Assembly (NCBI GenBank): GCA_029866215.1
Contig: JARWZU010000011.1
Coordinates: 82,034-146,033, forward strand
Length of the DNA: 64,000 nucleotides
Source of the DNA: Akkermansiaceae bacterium
GTDB taxonomy: Bacteria > Verrucomicrobiota > Verrucomicrobiia > Verrucomicrobiales > Akkermansiaceae
Reading direction: 5' to 3'
The translations under genes and the position numbers were made by a program. The notes under the pieces were generated by a model. That model made no database searches and was not told where the DNA came from. It was given only the letters and a program-made list of their open reading frames with translations. Of the stretch, positions 27,576 to 35,718 are shown in pieces (the first letter of the stretch is position 1; the number at the start of each line of letters is the position of its first letter).

Positions 27576-27672
27576 AGGGGTGGAAGCATTGTGAACATCA
27601 TTGCGTCAATCCTTCATAAAAATTGATTTCCGCTTGATCTAAAGGAATCCATTTGGAACAAGCGGTGTCGTT

Positions 27673-28614
27673 ATGAAACCTAATTTATGGTTCACCGCCA
27701 TTTCGCTGCTGCTTGCGGCGCCATCCGGCTTTGCGAAATCCGAGTTAGAGGCGCTGCGTGCGCTTTGTTCCGAGCAGGAGCGTCAGATTCGCCAATTGGC
27801 CGAAGAGAACGGAAAGTTGCGTGCGGGCGTGCAAGAGTCCGCCAAGCCTGAGCAAGAGGCTGCAGCGAAGCCAGTTGCGGTTGAGGCGGTGCCCACTTCG
27901 ACGGTGGCTCCAGCGGATGCAGGCCAGACTTACGTGGTTCAAGCGGGCGACAGTTTCGCAAAGATTGCTCGTAGGACGGGTTCCACGGCTCAGAAGATCG
28001 CGGACGCCAGTGGGTTGGAAATCGACTCGATTCTCCACCTTGGGCAGAAGTTGACCATTCCTGCAGCTACTCCGCCGGGGGCGACTCCGGCAAAGGAAGT
28101 GGCTTTGGAAGCGCCAGGAAAGTCGCACACCGTGCAAGCGGGTGAGACGTTCACGAGTATTGCGAAGAAGCATGGGGTCAGTTCTGCTGCTCTCATGGCC
28201 GCCAACCCAACGGTCCAAGCCACATCGATCCGGCTCGGCCAGCTGATCCGTCTCCCAGAGTCGCCTGCGGAGGTCGGCCAGAGTGGGAATGATTCAAACG
28301 TGCCGTCTGAGACGGTTCCCGTGCTTCAGGCTCCGGAGGCTCCGGCGCCCCAAGTTCAGGCGAGCGAACCACCGCCCTTGGCACCAGCGCCGCCCGTGGC
28401 TCAGGGTGCAGAAGAGCTCAAGCCAGCGTCTGCGTCTGCGGTTACCAGGAAGAAGTATCAGGCCGTAGTGGTCGAACGCGACATGACCTTTGGGGAGTTT
28501 GCGACCCTGCATCAAACCAGCACTGAGAGGCTGAATGAGCTCAATGGGCTGGATCTTTCTAGCACGACGATTTTGGCGAAGGGATCAGAGATTTACCTGA
28601 GTCCCAAACCTTGA
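27673..28614 (+). CDS. exported LysM-domain protein
   Basis: 313 residues. A signal peptide (about 5-21) is followed by a short coiled coil (about 25-55, with LRALCSEQERQIRQLAEENG). Two clear LysM domains lie at about 85-128 (TYVVQAGDSFAKIARRTGS) and 149-194 (SHTVQAGETFTSIAKKHGV), and a divergent third at about 262-309. Linkers are Pro/Ala-rich. LysM domains bind peptidoglycan or chitin, so the protein is likely attached to the cell wall. It has no enzymatic domain. It is a single gene between the efp terminator and a shared bidirectional terminator. Confidence 0.9.
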   Translation: MKPNLWFTAISLLLAAPSGFAKSELEALRALCSEQERQIRQLAEENGKLRAGVQESAKPEQEAAAKPVAVEAVPTSTVAPADAGQTYVVQAGDSFAKIARRTGSTAQKIADASGLEIDSILHLGQKLTIPAATPPGATPAKEVALEAPGKSHTVQAGETFTSIAKKHGVSSAALMAANPTVQATSIRLGQLIRLPESPAEVGQSGNDSNVPSETVPVLQAPEAPAPQVQASEPPPLAPAPPVAQGAEELKPASASAVTRKKYQAVVVERDMTFGEFATLHQTSTERLNELNGLDLSSTTILAKGSEIYLSPKP

Positions 28615-28657
28615 TTTTAGGGGTGGGAGGTAAACTCCTTTGATGCATCGGTAACAC

Positions 28658-28689
28658 AAAAAACCCGATTCGTTGCCGAATCGGGTTTT
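28658..28689. terminator. bidirectional terminator between the LysM gene and rplI
   Basis: A perfect 13-bp stem, AAAACCCGATTCG paired with CGAATCGGGTTTT, encloses TTGC. The A-run before and T-run after it make it usable from both sides, which suits the two converging genes. Confidence 0.9.
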
Positions 28690-28715
28690 AGAAAGGTTGG
28701 AAGTTGGGGGCTGGA

Positions 28716-29186
28716 TTAGCCTTCCTCTTCTTCGGTACCGGCATCCACCGAGATCGTCAGGGTCGCAACCACCTCGGGATGGAGGCGGATTTGCACTTCA
28801 GATTTGCCAGACTTTTTAACGGGCTTCTCAAGCTCAATGGCGTGGCGGTCGATCACGATACCGGCGGATTCGAGCTCCTTGTGGATGTCGATGCTGGTGA
28901 CAGATCCGAATGCTTTGCCGCCTTGACCGGTTGAGAGTATGAATTTCGGCTTCAGCTTGGTGATTTTTGCGGCGATTTCTTGGAGGCCGATGAGTTCCTC
29001 GGCTTCGCGAGCTGCACGGCGCCCTTTGAGGGCTTCGACATGGCGGAGATTCGCACGGCTTGCTTCGAAAGCTTTACCTTGTGGGATCAGGAAATTCCGA
29101 GCGTATCCGGCGCGGACTTTAACAACATCTGCTTCGGCACCAAGGCCTGCGATTTTTTCTTTGAGAATAACTTGTGCGTTGGCCAT
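28716..29186 (-). CDS. rplI: 50S ribosomal protein L9
   Basis: 156 residues with the L9 N-domain (VILKEKIAGLGAEADVVKVRAGYARNFLIP), the long connecting helix, and the C-domain with KAFGSVTS. L9 binds 23S rRNA at the base of the L1 stalk and affects frame maintenance. The C-terminal tail has four acidic glutamates (GTEEEEG). The usual neighbours rpsF, rpsR and ssb are absent, so it stands alone on the minus strand, facing the LysM gene across the shared terminator. Confidence 0.95.
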   Translation of the reverse strand: MANAQVILKEKIAGLGAEADVVKVRAGYARNFLIPQGKAFEASRANLRHVEALKGRRAAREAEELIGLQEIAAKITKLKPKFILSTGQGGKAFGSVTSIDIHKELESAGIVIDRHAIELEKPVKKSGKSEVQIRLHPEVVATLTISVDAGTEEEEG

Positions 29187-29320
29187 TTGAGTCAGAGATA
29201 AAAGTTCGTTTGGGGGGGTGGATTTAGGCTGCGTTTAGGGATGAGTCAAGAAGAATGAACACATAATCGGCATCTGTGTCGAAAAATCGTCCCGCAACCG
29301 TCAATTTGGGGTGGTTTCGG

Positions 29321-30202
29321 CTAATTCTGGAGTTCGCCGAGGGATTTCTTTTGGTAGCCTTCATCGCGCAATTTCCTGAGGTATTCGAGGCTACGTTGTT
29401 GCGCCAGCAGATTGGGTTGGCTCGTTGGTGTTGGGTCTTGGCCGTATTTTTTCCAGGGGCCGTAGGGGACCTGGCTCGCTTCGACAAAGCGCCAGTGGAC
29501 GCGTTTTCCTGAGCCTAGGCTGAGGTAATCGCGGATGGAGGGTGAGATGTCGATGCCGGCCGCGCCGTTCTGGGTGTTTTTGGGCGGCTTGTTGCCGAAG
29601 ACGAACTCCCAGTCATCGGTCACCCAAGGGCCACAATCTTCCCACTGCGCATAGCAACTGCGACTTCCGTTGTAAATCTGGACCCAGCGACCTTTGCAGA
29701 CGGATTTCCCTGGCTTTGGCTGCGTCCGTGCAAACCACGGGATGACTTTGGAAGCTTCCGGTTTGTGGGTGTGGGAATCGGCGATGTCGTTGTACGGCAG
29801 GGCGACGTAAAATGGGTTGAGCTTTGGAATAAATCCTTTCGGGCGGAAGTCGCCAGTGGAATGGTTGGCGATACGATTTGAAGGGCTTGGATCGTCCACC
29901 CCGCCAAAGTTGCTGGTCCATTTTTGGTCCCAAGACGACATGTGGTTGGTCACTGGGTTGCGTTTACAGGGGTCTTCTCCGACCCAAAATACCGTGCAGG
30001 TGACACGAATTTTCCATGGGTAACGGATCGGTGATGCGGGGACTTGGGTCGCAGCGGAGGAGGATCTCGATCGATCACCGGTGGACACGACCACTCGGGG
30101 CGCGTTAGATCTGCTGGTGGTCTGCAGATCCGCCATGGCAGGCCCTGCGCACAGGACGAGCATGAGAATGGACAAAAGTGGGTTTTTCAGCAGAAATGAC
30201 AT
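29321..30202 (-). CDS. secreted protein of unknown function
   Basis: 293 residues from the ATG at 30202. A signal peptide lies at about 6-25 (LLSILMLVLCAGPAMA). The mature part has conserved-looking blocks: CTVFWVGEDPCKRNP, FYVALPYNDIAD, CKGRWVQIYNGSRSCYAQWE, CGPWVTDDWEFVFGN and GAAGIDISPSIRDYLSLG. Four to five cysteines suggest disulfides. I do not know this family. The GIDISPSIRDYL ending and the beta-rich layout could fit a double-psi beta-barrel, which I infer weakly. It is transcribed on the minus strand, 134 bp before rplI. Confidence 0.7.
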   Translation of the reverse strand: MSFLLKNPLLSILMLVLCAGPAMADLQTTSRSNAPRVVVSTGDRSRSSSAATQVPASPIRYPWKIRVTCTVFWVGEDPCKRNPVTNHMSSWDQKWTSNFGGVDDPSPSNRIANHSTGDFRPKGFIPKLNPFYVALPYNDIADSHTHKPEASKVIPWFARTQPKPGKSVCKGRWVQIYNGSRSCYAQWEDCGPWVTDDWEFVFGNKPPKNTQNGAAGIDISPSIRDYLSLGSGKRVHWRFVEASQVPYGPWKKYGQDPTPTSQPNLLAQQRSLEYLRKLRDEGYQKKSLGELQN

Positions 30203-30332
30203 GACACGAGAAACGGCCAAGGTGGCGGCGAAGTAATCGGAGATTTAGAGTGAACGAAAATTCACCATCGGCAAGCGAAAGATCGGTTGACAATCAGGGT
30301 TGCGGCGAGCGGGTGAATCGCTATCACAAGTC

Positions 30333-31154
30333 ATGGCAAATGAGATTCCTGTGGCATTGACGATCGCTGGTTCGGATTGTTCGGCGGGTGCAGGAATTCA
30401 GGCCGATTTAAAAACCTTCCAGCACTTTCGCGTTTATGGCCTGACGGCGGTGACGTGTGTCGTTTCAGAGACGGCCAACATCGTGAGAGCGATCCACCCA
30501 GTGCCGGTTGGGATCATGAGTGACCAGGTGTTGCTCATGCTTGAAAGTTTTCCGGTTGCGGCGGTCAAGATGGGGATGCTGCATTCGGCTGAGCACGTCG
30601 AGGCGGTGGCGGCGATTTTTCGGAGCCATCCGCAGGTGCAGTTGGTGGTGGATCCCGTGATGATTGCATCGAGTGGTGCGGCCTTGGTGCGAGATGATGC
30701 GGTGGCAGCGTACCGCGAATCACTGCTGCCGCTGGCCACGGTGATCACGCCGAACTTGCCGGAGGCGGAGGTTCTGCTCGGGCAGTCGATTGGCGACGAG
30801 CAAGCCATGGAAGTGGCGGTGCGGCGATTGGAGGAAATGTTTGGCGTCGCGGTTTTGTTGAAGGGCGGGCACTTGGGTGGGGGCGAGTGTGTTGATTTGC
30901 TGCTAGATCATGGGGTGCTGCACCGGTTTTCGGCATCACGAATCGTTGGAGCCGCTGGGCATGGGACGGGTTGCACGCTTTCTGCGGCGGTGGCTGCATT
31001 GCTTGCGCTGGGGAGGTCAGTTCCGCAGGCGGTCGGCCTCGCCAAGGATTATCTCGGGGAGACCTTGCTTCACTCGCTTGAATTTGAATCGGGCACCGGT
31101 TGCGTCGTTCACGCGTTGAATCAAGGGACGACCTTGGTGAAAAACGGGGCGTGA
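30333..31154 (+). CDS. thiD: bifunctional hydroxymethylpyrimidine/phosphomethylpyrimidine kinase
   Basis: 273 residues, the usual ThiD size. It phosphorylates HMP twice for thiamine synthesis. The N-terminal block ALTIAGSDCSAGAGIQADLK, the DPVMIASSGAAL block and the ATP-site GTGCTLSAAVAALLALG are all present. The start ATG at 30333 precedes MANEIPVALTIAGSD. No TPP riboswitch sequence is evident in the short upstream region, and no other thi gene is nearby. Confidence 0.95.
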   Translation: MANEIPVALTIAGSDCSAGAGIQADLKTFQHFRVYGLTAVTCVVSETANIVRAIHPVPVGIMSDQVLLMLESFPVAAVKMGMLHSAEHVEAVAAIFRSHPQVQLVVDPVMIASSGAALVRDDAVAAYRESLLPLATVITPNLPEAEVLLGQSIGDEQAMEVAVRRLEEMFGVAVLLKGGHLGGGECVDLLLDHGVLHRFSASRIVGAAGHGTGCTLSAAVAALLALGRSVPQAVGLAKDYLGETLLHSLEFESGTGCVVHALNQGTTLVKNGA

Positions 31155-31191
31155 CATTGAGCTGGGATTTCGTAGCCTTCCAGTCTAGTTT

Positions 31192-32133
31192 ATGGAGCAT
31201 TTCCACTCAACAAAATCTTCGCTGCATGGCATCGGTTGCAAGGTCTCTCAACCGTTGGAAGATGGGAGGGTAGTGAATTCAGGCGCCCATTCGATATTCT
31301 CGCGCCGTGGCTTTTTGTTGCTCACCGCAGGGCTTGCCAGCTGCACCGCTGCTCCTCCATTGCAAGAGGTTGCCCTGAAATCAGGGGCAGTACCGAAGGT
31401 CGGCTCTGGAGATCGCTCTGTGGCACCTCGCGGACCCGTTCCTCGCAATCCTGATATGGCGCTGAGGTCTGATTTCGATGCCGGCTCGGGTTCGTCATTC
31501 TCAAGGGTTTTGGTTTCAGGGAATTACATCGCCATGACCTTTGACGATGGGCCGCATCCTCAACACACACCGCGTCTGTTAGAAATTCTACGCAAGCGGA
31601 ACATCAAGGCGACATTTTATCTGGTGGGGCGCAGTGTAGATCTCTATCCGCAAGTGGCCCGAAACACTCTAGCGGAAGGGCATGAGATCGGTAATCACAG
31701 CTACACGCACCGGCTGCTGAGTAAGCTGAGCGACCGGGAAATCCTAGCAGATTTAGCCCGTTGCCGCGGCTCGATTCAGCGCGCGACGGGTATCATCCCG
31801 CGCACGATGCGTCCTCCCTATGGAGGATTGAATGTGCGCCAACGCCAGCTCGTGTGCCAAGAAATGGGCTACCCTTCCATTTTTTGGTCGGTCGATCCAC
31901 TCGACTGGAAGCGCCCCGGCGCAAAGGTTGTCACATCAAGGATTCTTCGCGACACCACGAAGGGAGGCATTATTCTGGCTCATGACATTCATTCGCAAAC
32001 GGTGGATGCCATGCCTGCCACTCTCGATGGCTTGCTTCGCGCGGGATTTAAATTTGTGACGGTCTCACAGTTGATCGCCATGAAGGTCTCTGCACCGGTT
32101 CCTCAAGTGGCGGCGGCGACCGCCTCCCTTTGA
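31192..32133 (+). CDS. Tat-type lipoprotein polysaccharide deacetylase (CE4)
   Basis: 313 residues. Residues 37-41 are SRRGF, followed by a hydrophobic stretch and a lipobox ending LASC (Cys51), so it looks like a Tat-exported lipoprotein with an N-terminal extension. The CE4 catalytic motifs are intact: MTFDDGPHP near 120, EIGNHSYTH (the metal-binding His pair) near 165, RPPYGG near 205, and the HDIH block near 265. CE4 enzymes remove N- or O-acetyl groups from peptidoglycan, chitin or other polysaccharides. The substrate is not determinable here. The ATG at 31192 is taken as start. A GTG at 31273 could give a shorter signal. Confidence 0.85.
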   Translation: MEHFHSTKSSLHGIGCKVSQPLEDGRVVNSGAHSIFSRRGFLLLTAGLASCTAAPPLQEVALKSGAVPKVGSGDRSVAPRGPVPRNPDMALRSDFDAGSGSSFSRVLVSGNYIAMTFDDGPHPQHTPRLLEILRKRNIKATFYLVGRSVDLYPQVARNTLAEGHEIGNHSYTHRLLSKLSDREILADLARCRGSIQRATGIIPRTMRPPYGGLNVRQRQLVCQEMGYPSIFWSVDPLDWKRPGAKVVTSRILRDTTKGGIILAHDIHSQTVDAMPATLDGLLRAGFKFVTVSQLIAMKVSAPVPQVAAATASL

Positions 32134-32149
32134 CTCAATCATTGACCTT

Positions 32150-33877
32150 GTGAACCACTCCGAGTTCAGCGACCGCCACTTTGCGACGCGTGAACGACTC
32201 TCTGAAGTCATCCGCGGCATCGCGGCATTGTCGGAAGAAACGGAGACAGAGCTTGGGCATTTGCTCTCGGAGTCAGGGGAGCGAATCGATCTTGATTCGC
32301 CATGGCTGATGGTCGTGGCTGGGGAGCCAATTGCAGACACGCCTCGCTTCATTCATGGTCTGGTGGGCCAGGATTTGGGTCCCGGAAACGCCTCGCAGAA
32401 GTCGGCTCGCATTCGTTGGTACCGCCATGGACTTGAAACCCGCAACAATACCCGCTCGGCGAATTTCGAAATTTGCGAGCGGCCGATTGATTTCTTGCGC
32501 CGTTTCAGTCTGGTTGAGGTGCCGAGCGCGCAGGTGGGATCTCAAATCCAGCTGGACGCCACCACCCGCTTGTTACCCCGTGCAGATTTGATTTTCATGG
32601 TTTTTCCTGCATCGAATCCTTGGGGAGCGGCGACGTGGAATGCCATCGCAACGTTCCCGCCGGAAACTCTTGAAAAGACGGTACTTGTCCTTCAGCAGTC
32701 GAATCCGTGCGAGTCATCGGATTTGAAGGTGATCACGGGTCATGTGGCGGATCTGGCGGTGAAGCGAATCGGACGGGTTCTTCCGCTTTTTACCGTTTCT
32801 GGCAAGCTAGCGAGTGAGGCGAAACGAACCAGTCCGCCCGCGGTGGAGACCTACCAGGCTAGTGGCTATTTCGAGTTGGAGCATTTCATTGGGCAGCGGA
32901 TTCGCGAGTCAAAGGACCGGCAGCAGATGTTGAAAACTTGGTATGAACGCGCGGAATCTGCCATCCGTCTCATCGATGATCAGATCGAGTCGCAGAGTCG
33001 AGCGCTCAGCGACCACGGTCGTTTCCTCGACACGATCGAGCGTGAGATTGATGACATCCGCGAATATTTCATTGCCCGCTTGCCCCTTCATCTCGTGGGA
33101 GTCGCGGAGGTTTTTCAGTTAGAAACCATTGGGATTGCCAAGGTTCTCCGCCGGCGATTGGCAGTGATACCCTCCGTTTATCGGCTTTTTGCGGCGGACC
33201 GAACGGGTGTGTCGATCGAGTCGCTTTTTATCGAGCGTCTCCAAGCGGCGGTTGAGGTTGTCGCCGAGAACGACGGGGCCGAGGTGGTTCTTCACTGCAA
33301 GCGCCATCGACAAACGTTGGATGCAAGGGCGAGGGAAACGATGGGGATCGATCTCAAAAATGCCGATCAACTGGATGAAGTTTTGGACACGAGTAAAATC
33401 CATTTTAAGCAGCATTTGTCAGGGGCCGCTCGACACGGGGTTCATGATTTGCGAGTTCGGCATGAGTTGGAAAAGCAGATCCGGCGGCGCAATTCGGAGC
33501 TGCAGTCGTTCGTGATCGCGGTGCTGATTTCTACGTCGGCAGGAGGAATCACCGGGGCCCTTGGGGTTGCGTGGCTGCCGTTCGCATGTTGTGGAATTGC
33601 GGGGCTTTTGGGGCTTGTTTGCATCGTCAAGGCGTACGGCACCCGACGGGCCATTGAACACGAGTTTCAAAGTCGCCTGCTGGATGCGTGTGACGAATTT
33701 GCGACCATGCTCCGCTCGGATTACAGCGAAGCGCTGCGGCGGGTTTGCCAAGATTACGCATCGTCGTTGTCAGAGGTTCGAGGCTACCTTTTTCGTGAAA
33801 AGCATGCGCTCGCACCGCGTCTCAAGCGGTGGAAAGAGTTGTTCCTCACGCTCAAGGCGGTGGAGCAGGATCTTTGA
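32150..33877 (+). CDS. degenerate dynamin-like membrane protein
   Basis: 575 residues. The layout follows dynamin-like GTPases: an N-terminal helix, a G-domain-like alpha/beta region, long helical segments, and a hydrophobic paddle or anchor near 448-488 (SFVIAVLISTSAGGITGALG onwards), then a helical tail. The GTP motifs are not intact. The P-loop position reads VAGEPIADTPRFIHGL (about 56-71) in place of GxxxxGK[ST], the switch/Walker B position reads LVEVPSA rather than DTPG, and the NKxD position reads QQSNPCESSD. It probably does not bind GTP in the normal way. GTG start. It follows the deacetylase by 16 bp, and a short Imm-5-like gene follows. Confidence 0.6.
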   Translation: MNHSEFSDRHFATRERLSEVIRGIAALSEETETELGHLLSESGERIDLDSPWLMVVAGEPIADTPRFIHGLVGQDLGPGNASQKSARIRWYRHGLETRNNTRSANFEICERPIDFLRRFSLVEVPSAQVGSQIQLDATTRLLPRADLIFMVFPASNPWGAATWNAIATFPPETLEKTVLVLQQSNPCESSDLKVITGHVADLAVKRIGRVLPLFTVSGKLASEAKRTSPPAVETYQASGYFELEHFIGQRIRESKDRQQMLKTWYERAESAIRLIDDQIESQSRALSDHGRFLDTIEREIDDIREYFIARLPLHLVGVAEVFQLETIGIAKVLRRRLAVIPSVYRLFAADRTGVSIESLFIERLQAAVEVVAENDGAEVVLHCKRHRQTLDARARETMGIDLKNADQLDEVLDTSKIHFKQHLSGAARHGVHDLRVRHELEKQIRRRNSELQSFVIAVLISTSAGGITGALGVAWLPFACCGIAGLLGLVCIVKAYGTRRAIEHEFQSRLLDACDEFATMLRSDYSEALRRVCQDYASSLSEVRGYLFREKHALAPRLKRWKELFLTLKAVEQDL

Positions 33878-33927
33878 GCGAATCGAACCGCAAAATCGCT
33901 TCAAATGTAGACCCGCCAGTCACCAAC

Positions 33928-34437
33928 ATGCAACGGGAGGCTTCGCATGACGCAATGAGAGATCAGCGCTTTGTCGCAAAGCACCGCGGTGGGCCACTTG
34001 AGTTGGCGCATCACCAGTTGCTGGTGCTTTGGGCGGCGGATTGCGCGGAGCGGGTATTCTTGCGCTTCGAAGCGGCACAAGTAGATGATCGGCCTCGGCA
34101 AGCCATTGCGGTGGCGAGATTATGGGCGAGGGGAGAGGTTCGCACGGGAGCAGCACAAAAAGCATCGGTCGCCGCGCACGCTGCGGCCCGTAGTTTGAGC
34201 AATCCATTAGCGGTTGCCGTCGCACGGGCTGCGGGCCATGCGGCCGCCACCGCTCACATGGCGGATCATTGCATCGGTGCTGCCAGCTACGCGCTCAAAG
34301 CCATTGAGGCCTCGCAAGGGGCGAGTGACGCCGAACTAGCGTGGCAGGACGCCCAAGTCCCAGAAATACTGCAGGCTTGGATCGTCCCAGCCATGCGCCG
34401 CGGGTTTCCTGCTCGATTTCGTGGGAAAAAGGAGTGA
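33928..34437 (+). CDS. Imm-5-like domain protein
   Basis: 169 residues, Ala-rich and helical. The sequence LWAADCAERVFLRFE, then DDRPRQAIAVARLWARGE and AGHAAATAHMADHCIGAASY match the pattern of the putative Imm-5-like family (small proteins often annotated as immunity proteins). No toxin gene is next to it, so the immunity role is not supported by context. The start is uncertain: ATGs at 33928 and 33955 both fit, and the frame can be read back to 33829 within the preceding gene. Confidence 0.6.
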   Translation: MQREASHDAMRDQRFVAKHRGGPLELAHHQLLVLWAADCAERVFLRFEAAQVDDRPRQAIAVARLWARGEVRTGAAQKASVAAHAAARSLSNPLAVAVARAAGHAAATAHMADHCIGAASYALKAIEASQGASDAELAWQDAQVPEILQAWIVPAMRRGFPARFRGKKE

Positions 34438-34773
34438 TTTTATCGTTAAATCTGGTGAAAGAGCTCTTTGAACGGCTCAGCTCGGGTTTTTGATGTTATC
34501 TCGGCACGGAAGTTCGTGCAATCGGCAGCAATTTTGCAGGATTTGACAAAAATTCGTCATTTTTTGAAGAAAATTTGAAAATAGGACTTGTCAGGTTCGA
34601 TTCGGCTCCTAGAGTCGCCCCCCCCACAGCGAGGGCCGCTGACGATTTTATCGAAGCGGCTTAAATTACAGGGAAAATTTATCGGGTGCAGCTCCGGAAA
34701 AAAGCTCTTACGAGGAATCCTCGTCGGCGCTCCGGTTTGCCCCCATGGGAAAATCAGAACCACGCAGGAAATC
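34438..34773. promoter_or_regulatory. leader of the rpsL-map translation cluster
   Basis: 336 bp before rpsL. TTGACA lies at 34543-34548, a good -35 box, but no convincing -10 follows at 17 bp. AT-rich runs lie on both sides (34551-34583). A GC-rich stretch at 34616-34650 can fold (GCGAGGGCCGCTGACG region). The ribosomal leader is long enough to hold autoregulatory structure, but I cannot assign one. Confidence 0.35.
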
Positions 34774-35181
34774 ATGCCGACAATCAATCAGCTCGTTCGC
34801 AAGGGACGCCTCACTCCGGCCGAAAAGTCGAAGTCACCCGCTCTCGTGAACTGCCCACAGCGCCGCGGAGTATGTCTTCAAGTCATGACTCGGACGCCCA
34901 AGAAGCCGAACTCGGCTCTCCGCAAAGTGGCCAAAGTGCGCCTCACCAACGGATTCGAGGTCATCGCCTACATTGGTGGTGAAGGACACAACCTCCAGGA
35001 ACACTCGATCGTCCTCGTTCGCGGTGGACGGGTTAAGGACCTTCCAGGGGTACGGTACCACATCGTTCGTGGTTCACTCGACACCCTTGGTATCGATAAG
35101 CGCCGCCAAAGCCGCTCGAAGTACGGTGCAAAGCGTCCGAAACCCGGCGCCGCTGCCGCTCCTGCCAAAAAAGGCAAGTAA
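34774..35181 (+). CDS. rpsL: 30S ribosomal protein S12
   Basis: 135 residues, with the decoding-centre loops [15 protein letters not shown] and [13 protein letters not shown]. The Lys residues that streptomycin resistance mutations hit in other species are unmutated here. The C-terminus has a short Ala/Pro/Lys tail. The start ATG at 34774 begins [11 protein letters not shown], and GCAGGAA just upstream is a weak ribosome binding site. It is the first gene of the cluster and shares with rpsG and fusA the classical str order. Confidence 0.97.
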   Translation: MPTINQLVRKGRLTPAEKSKSPALVNCPQRRGVCLQVMTRTPKKPNSALRKVAKVRLTNGFEVIAYIGGEGHNLQEHSIVLVRGGRVKDLPGVRYHIVRGSLDTLGIDKRRQSRSKYGAKRPKPGAAAAPAKKGK

Positions 35182-35217
35182 TTAACGGTCAACCATCCAT
35201 CACAAACTCCAACCGCC

Positions 35218-35691
35218 ATGCCACGCCGCAAGCGCATTTTCACCAAGCCAGACCGTCGCGATCCTCGCTATGACAGTCCTCTCGTCGGTCACCTCATCAC
35301 CAAGGTGATGGAGTCCGGCAAGCGTTCACTCGCTCAACGCATCGTTTATGCTGCGATTGACCGCGCCAACGAGGGTGTCGACACCATCGATCCACTCGAA
35401 GTCATTACCCGTGCCGTTGAAAATACCAAACCACGTGTGGAAGTGAAATCCCGCCGCGTGGGAGGTGCAACTTACCAGGTGCCGCTTGAAGTGGCGCCAG
35501 ATCGCTCTGAGTCGCTTTCGATGCGTTGGCTTGTCAATTACGCCCGCAACCGCAAGGGGACTCCAATGCACGTAGCCCTTGCCAATGAAATTAAGGACGC
35601 CGCCAACAACCAAGGCAGCGCCGTTCGCAAGCGTGACGACGTTCATAAGATGGCACAAGCCAACCGTGCCTTCGCCCATTTCCGTTTCTAA
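35218..35691 (+). CDS. rpsG: 30S ribosomal protein S7
   Basis: 157 residues, the normal S7 length, with MPRRKRIFTKPDRRDPRYDS at the start and SRRVGGATYQVPLEV plus MRWLVNYARNRKG in the core. S7 starts assembly of the 30S head and in other bacteria represses its own operon. It lies 36 bp after rpsL with no Shine-Dalgarno sequence (CAACCGCC ATG). Confidence 0.97.
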   Translation: MPRRKRIFTKPDRRDPRYDSPLVGHLITKVMESGKRSLAQRIVYAAIDRANEGVDTIDPLEVITRAVENTKPRVEVKSRRVGGATYQVPLEVAPDRSESLSMRWLVNYARNRKGTPMHVALANEIKDAANNQGSAVRKRDDVHKMAQANRAFAHFRF

Positions 35692-35718
35692 TCGATCCTC
35701 GTACACGAGTTTTTCTCA

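Noticed and set aside
30203..30332. TPP riboswitch before thiD
   Set aside because: The short region lacks the conserved CUGAGA and ACCUGA-type blocks.
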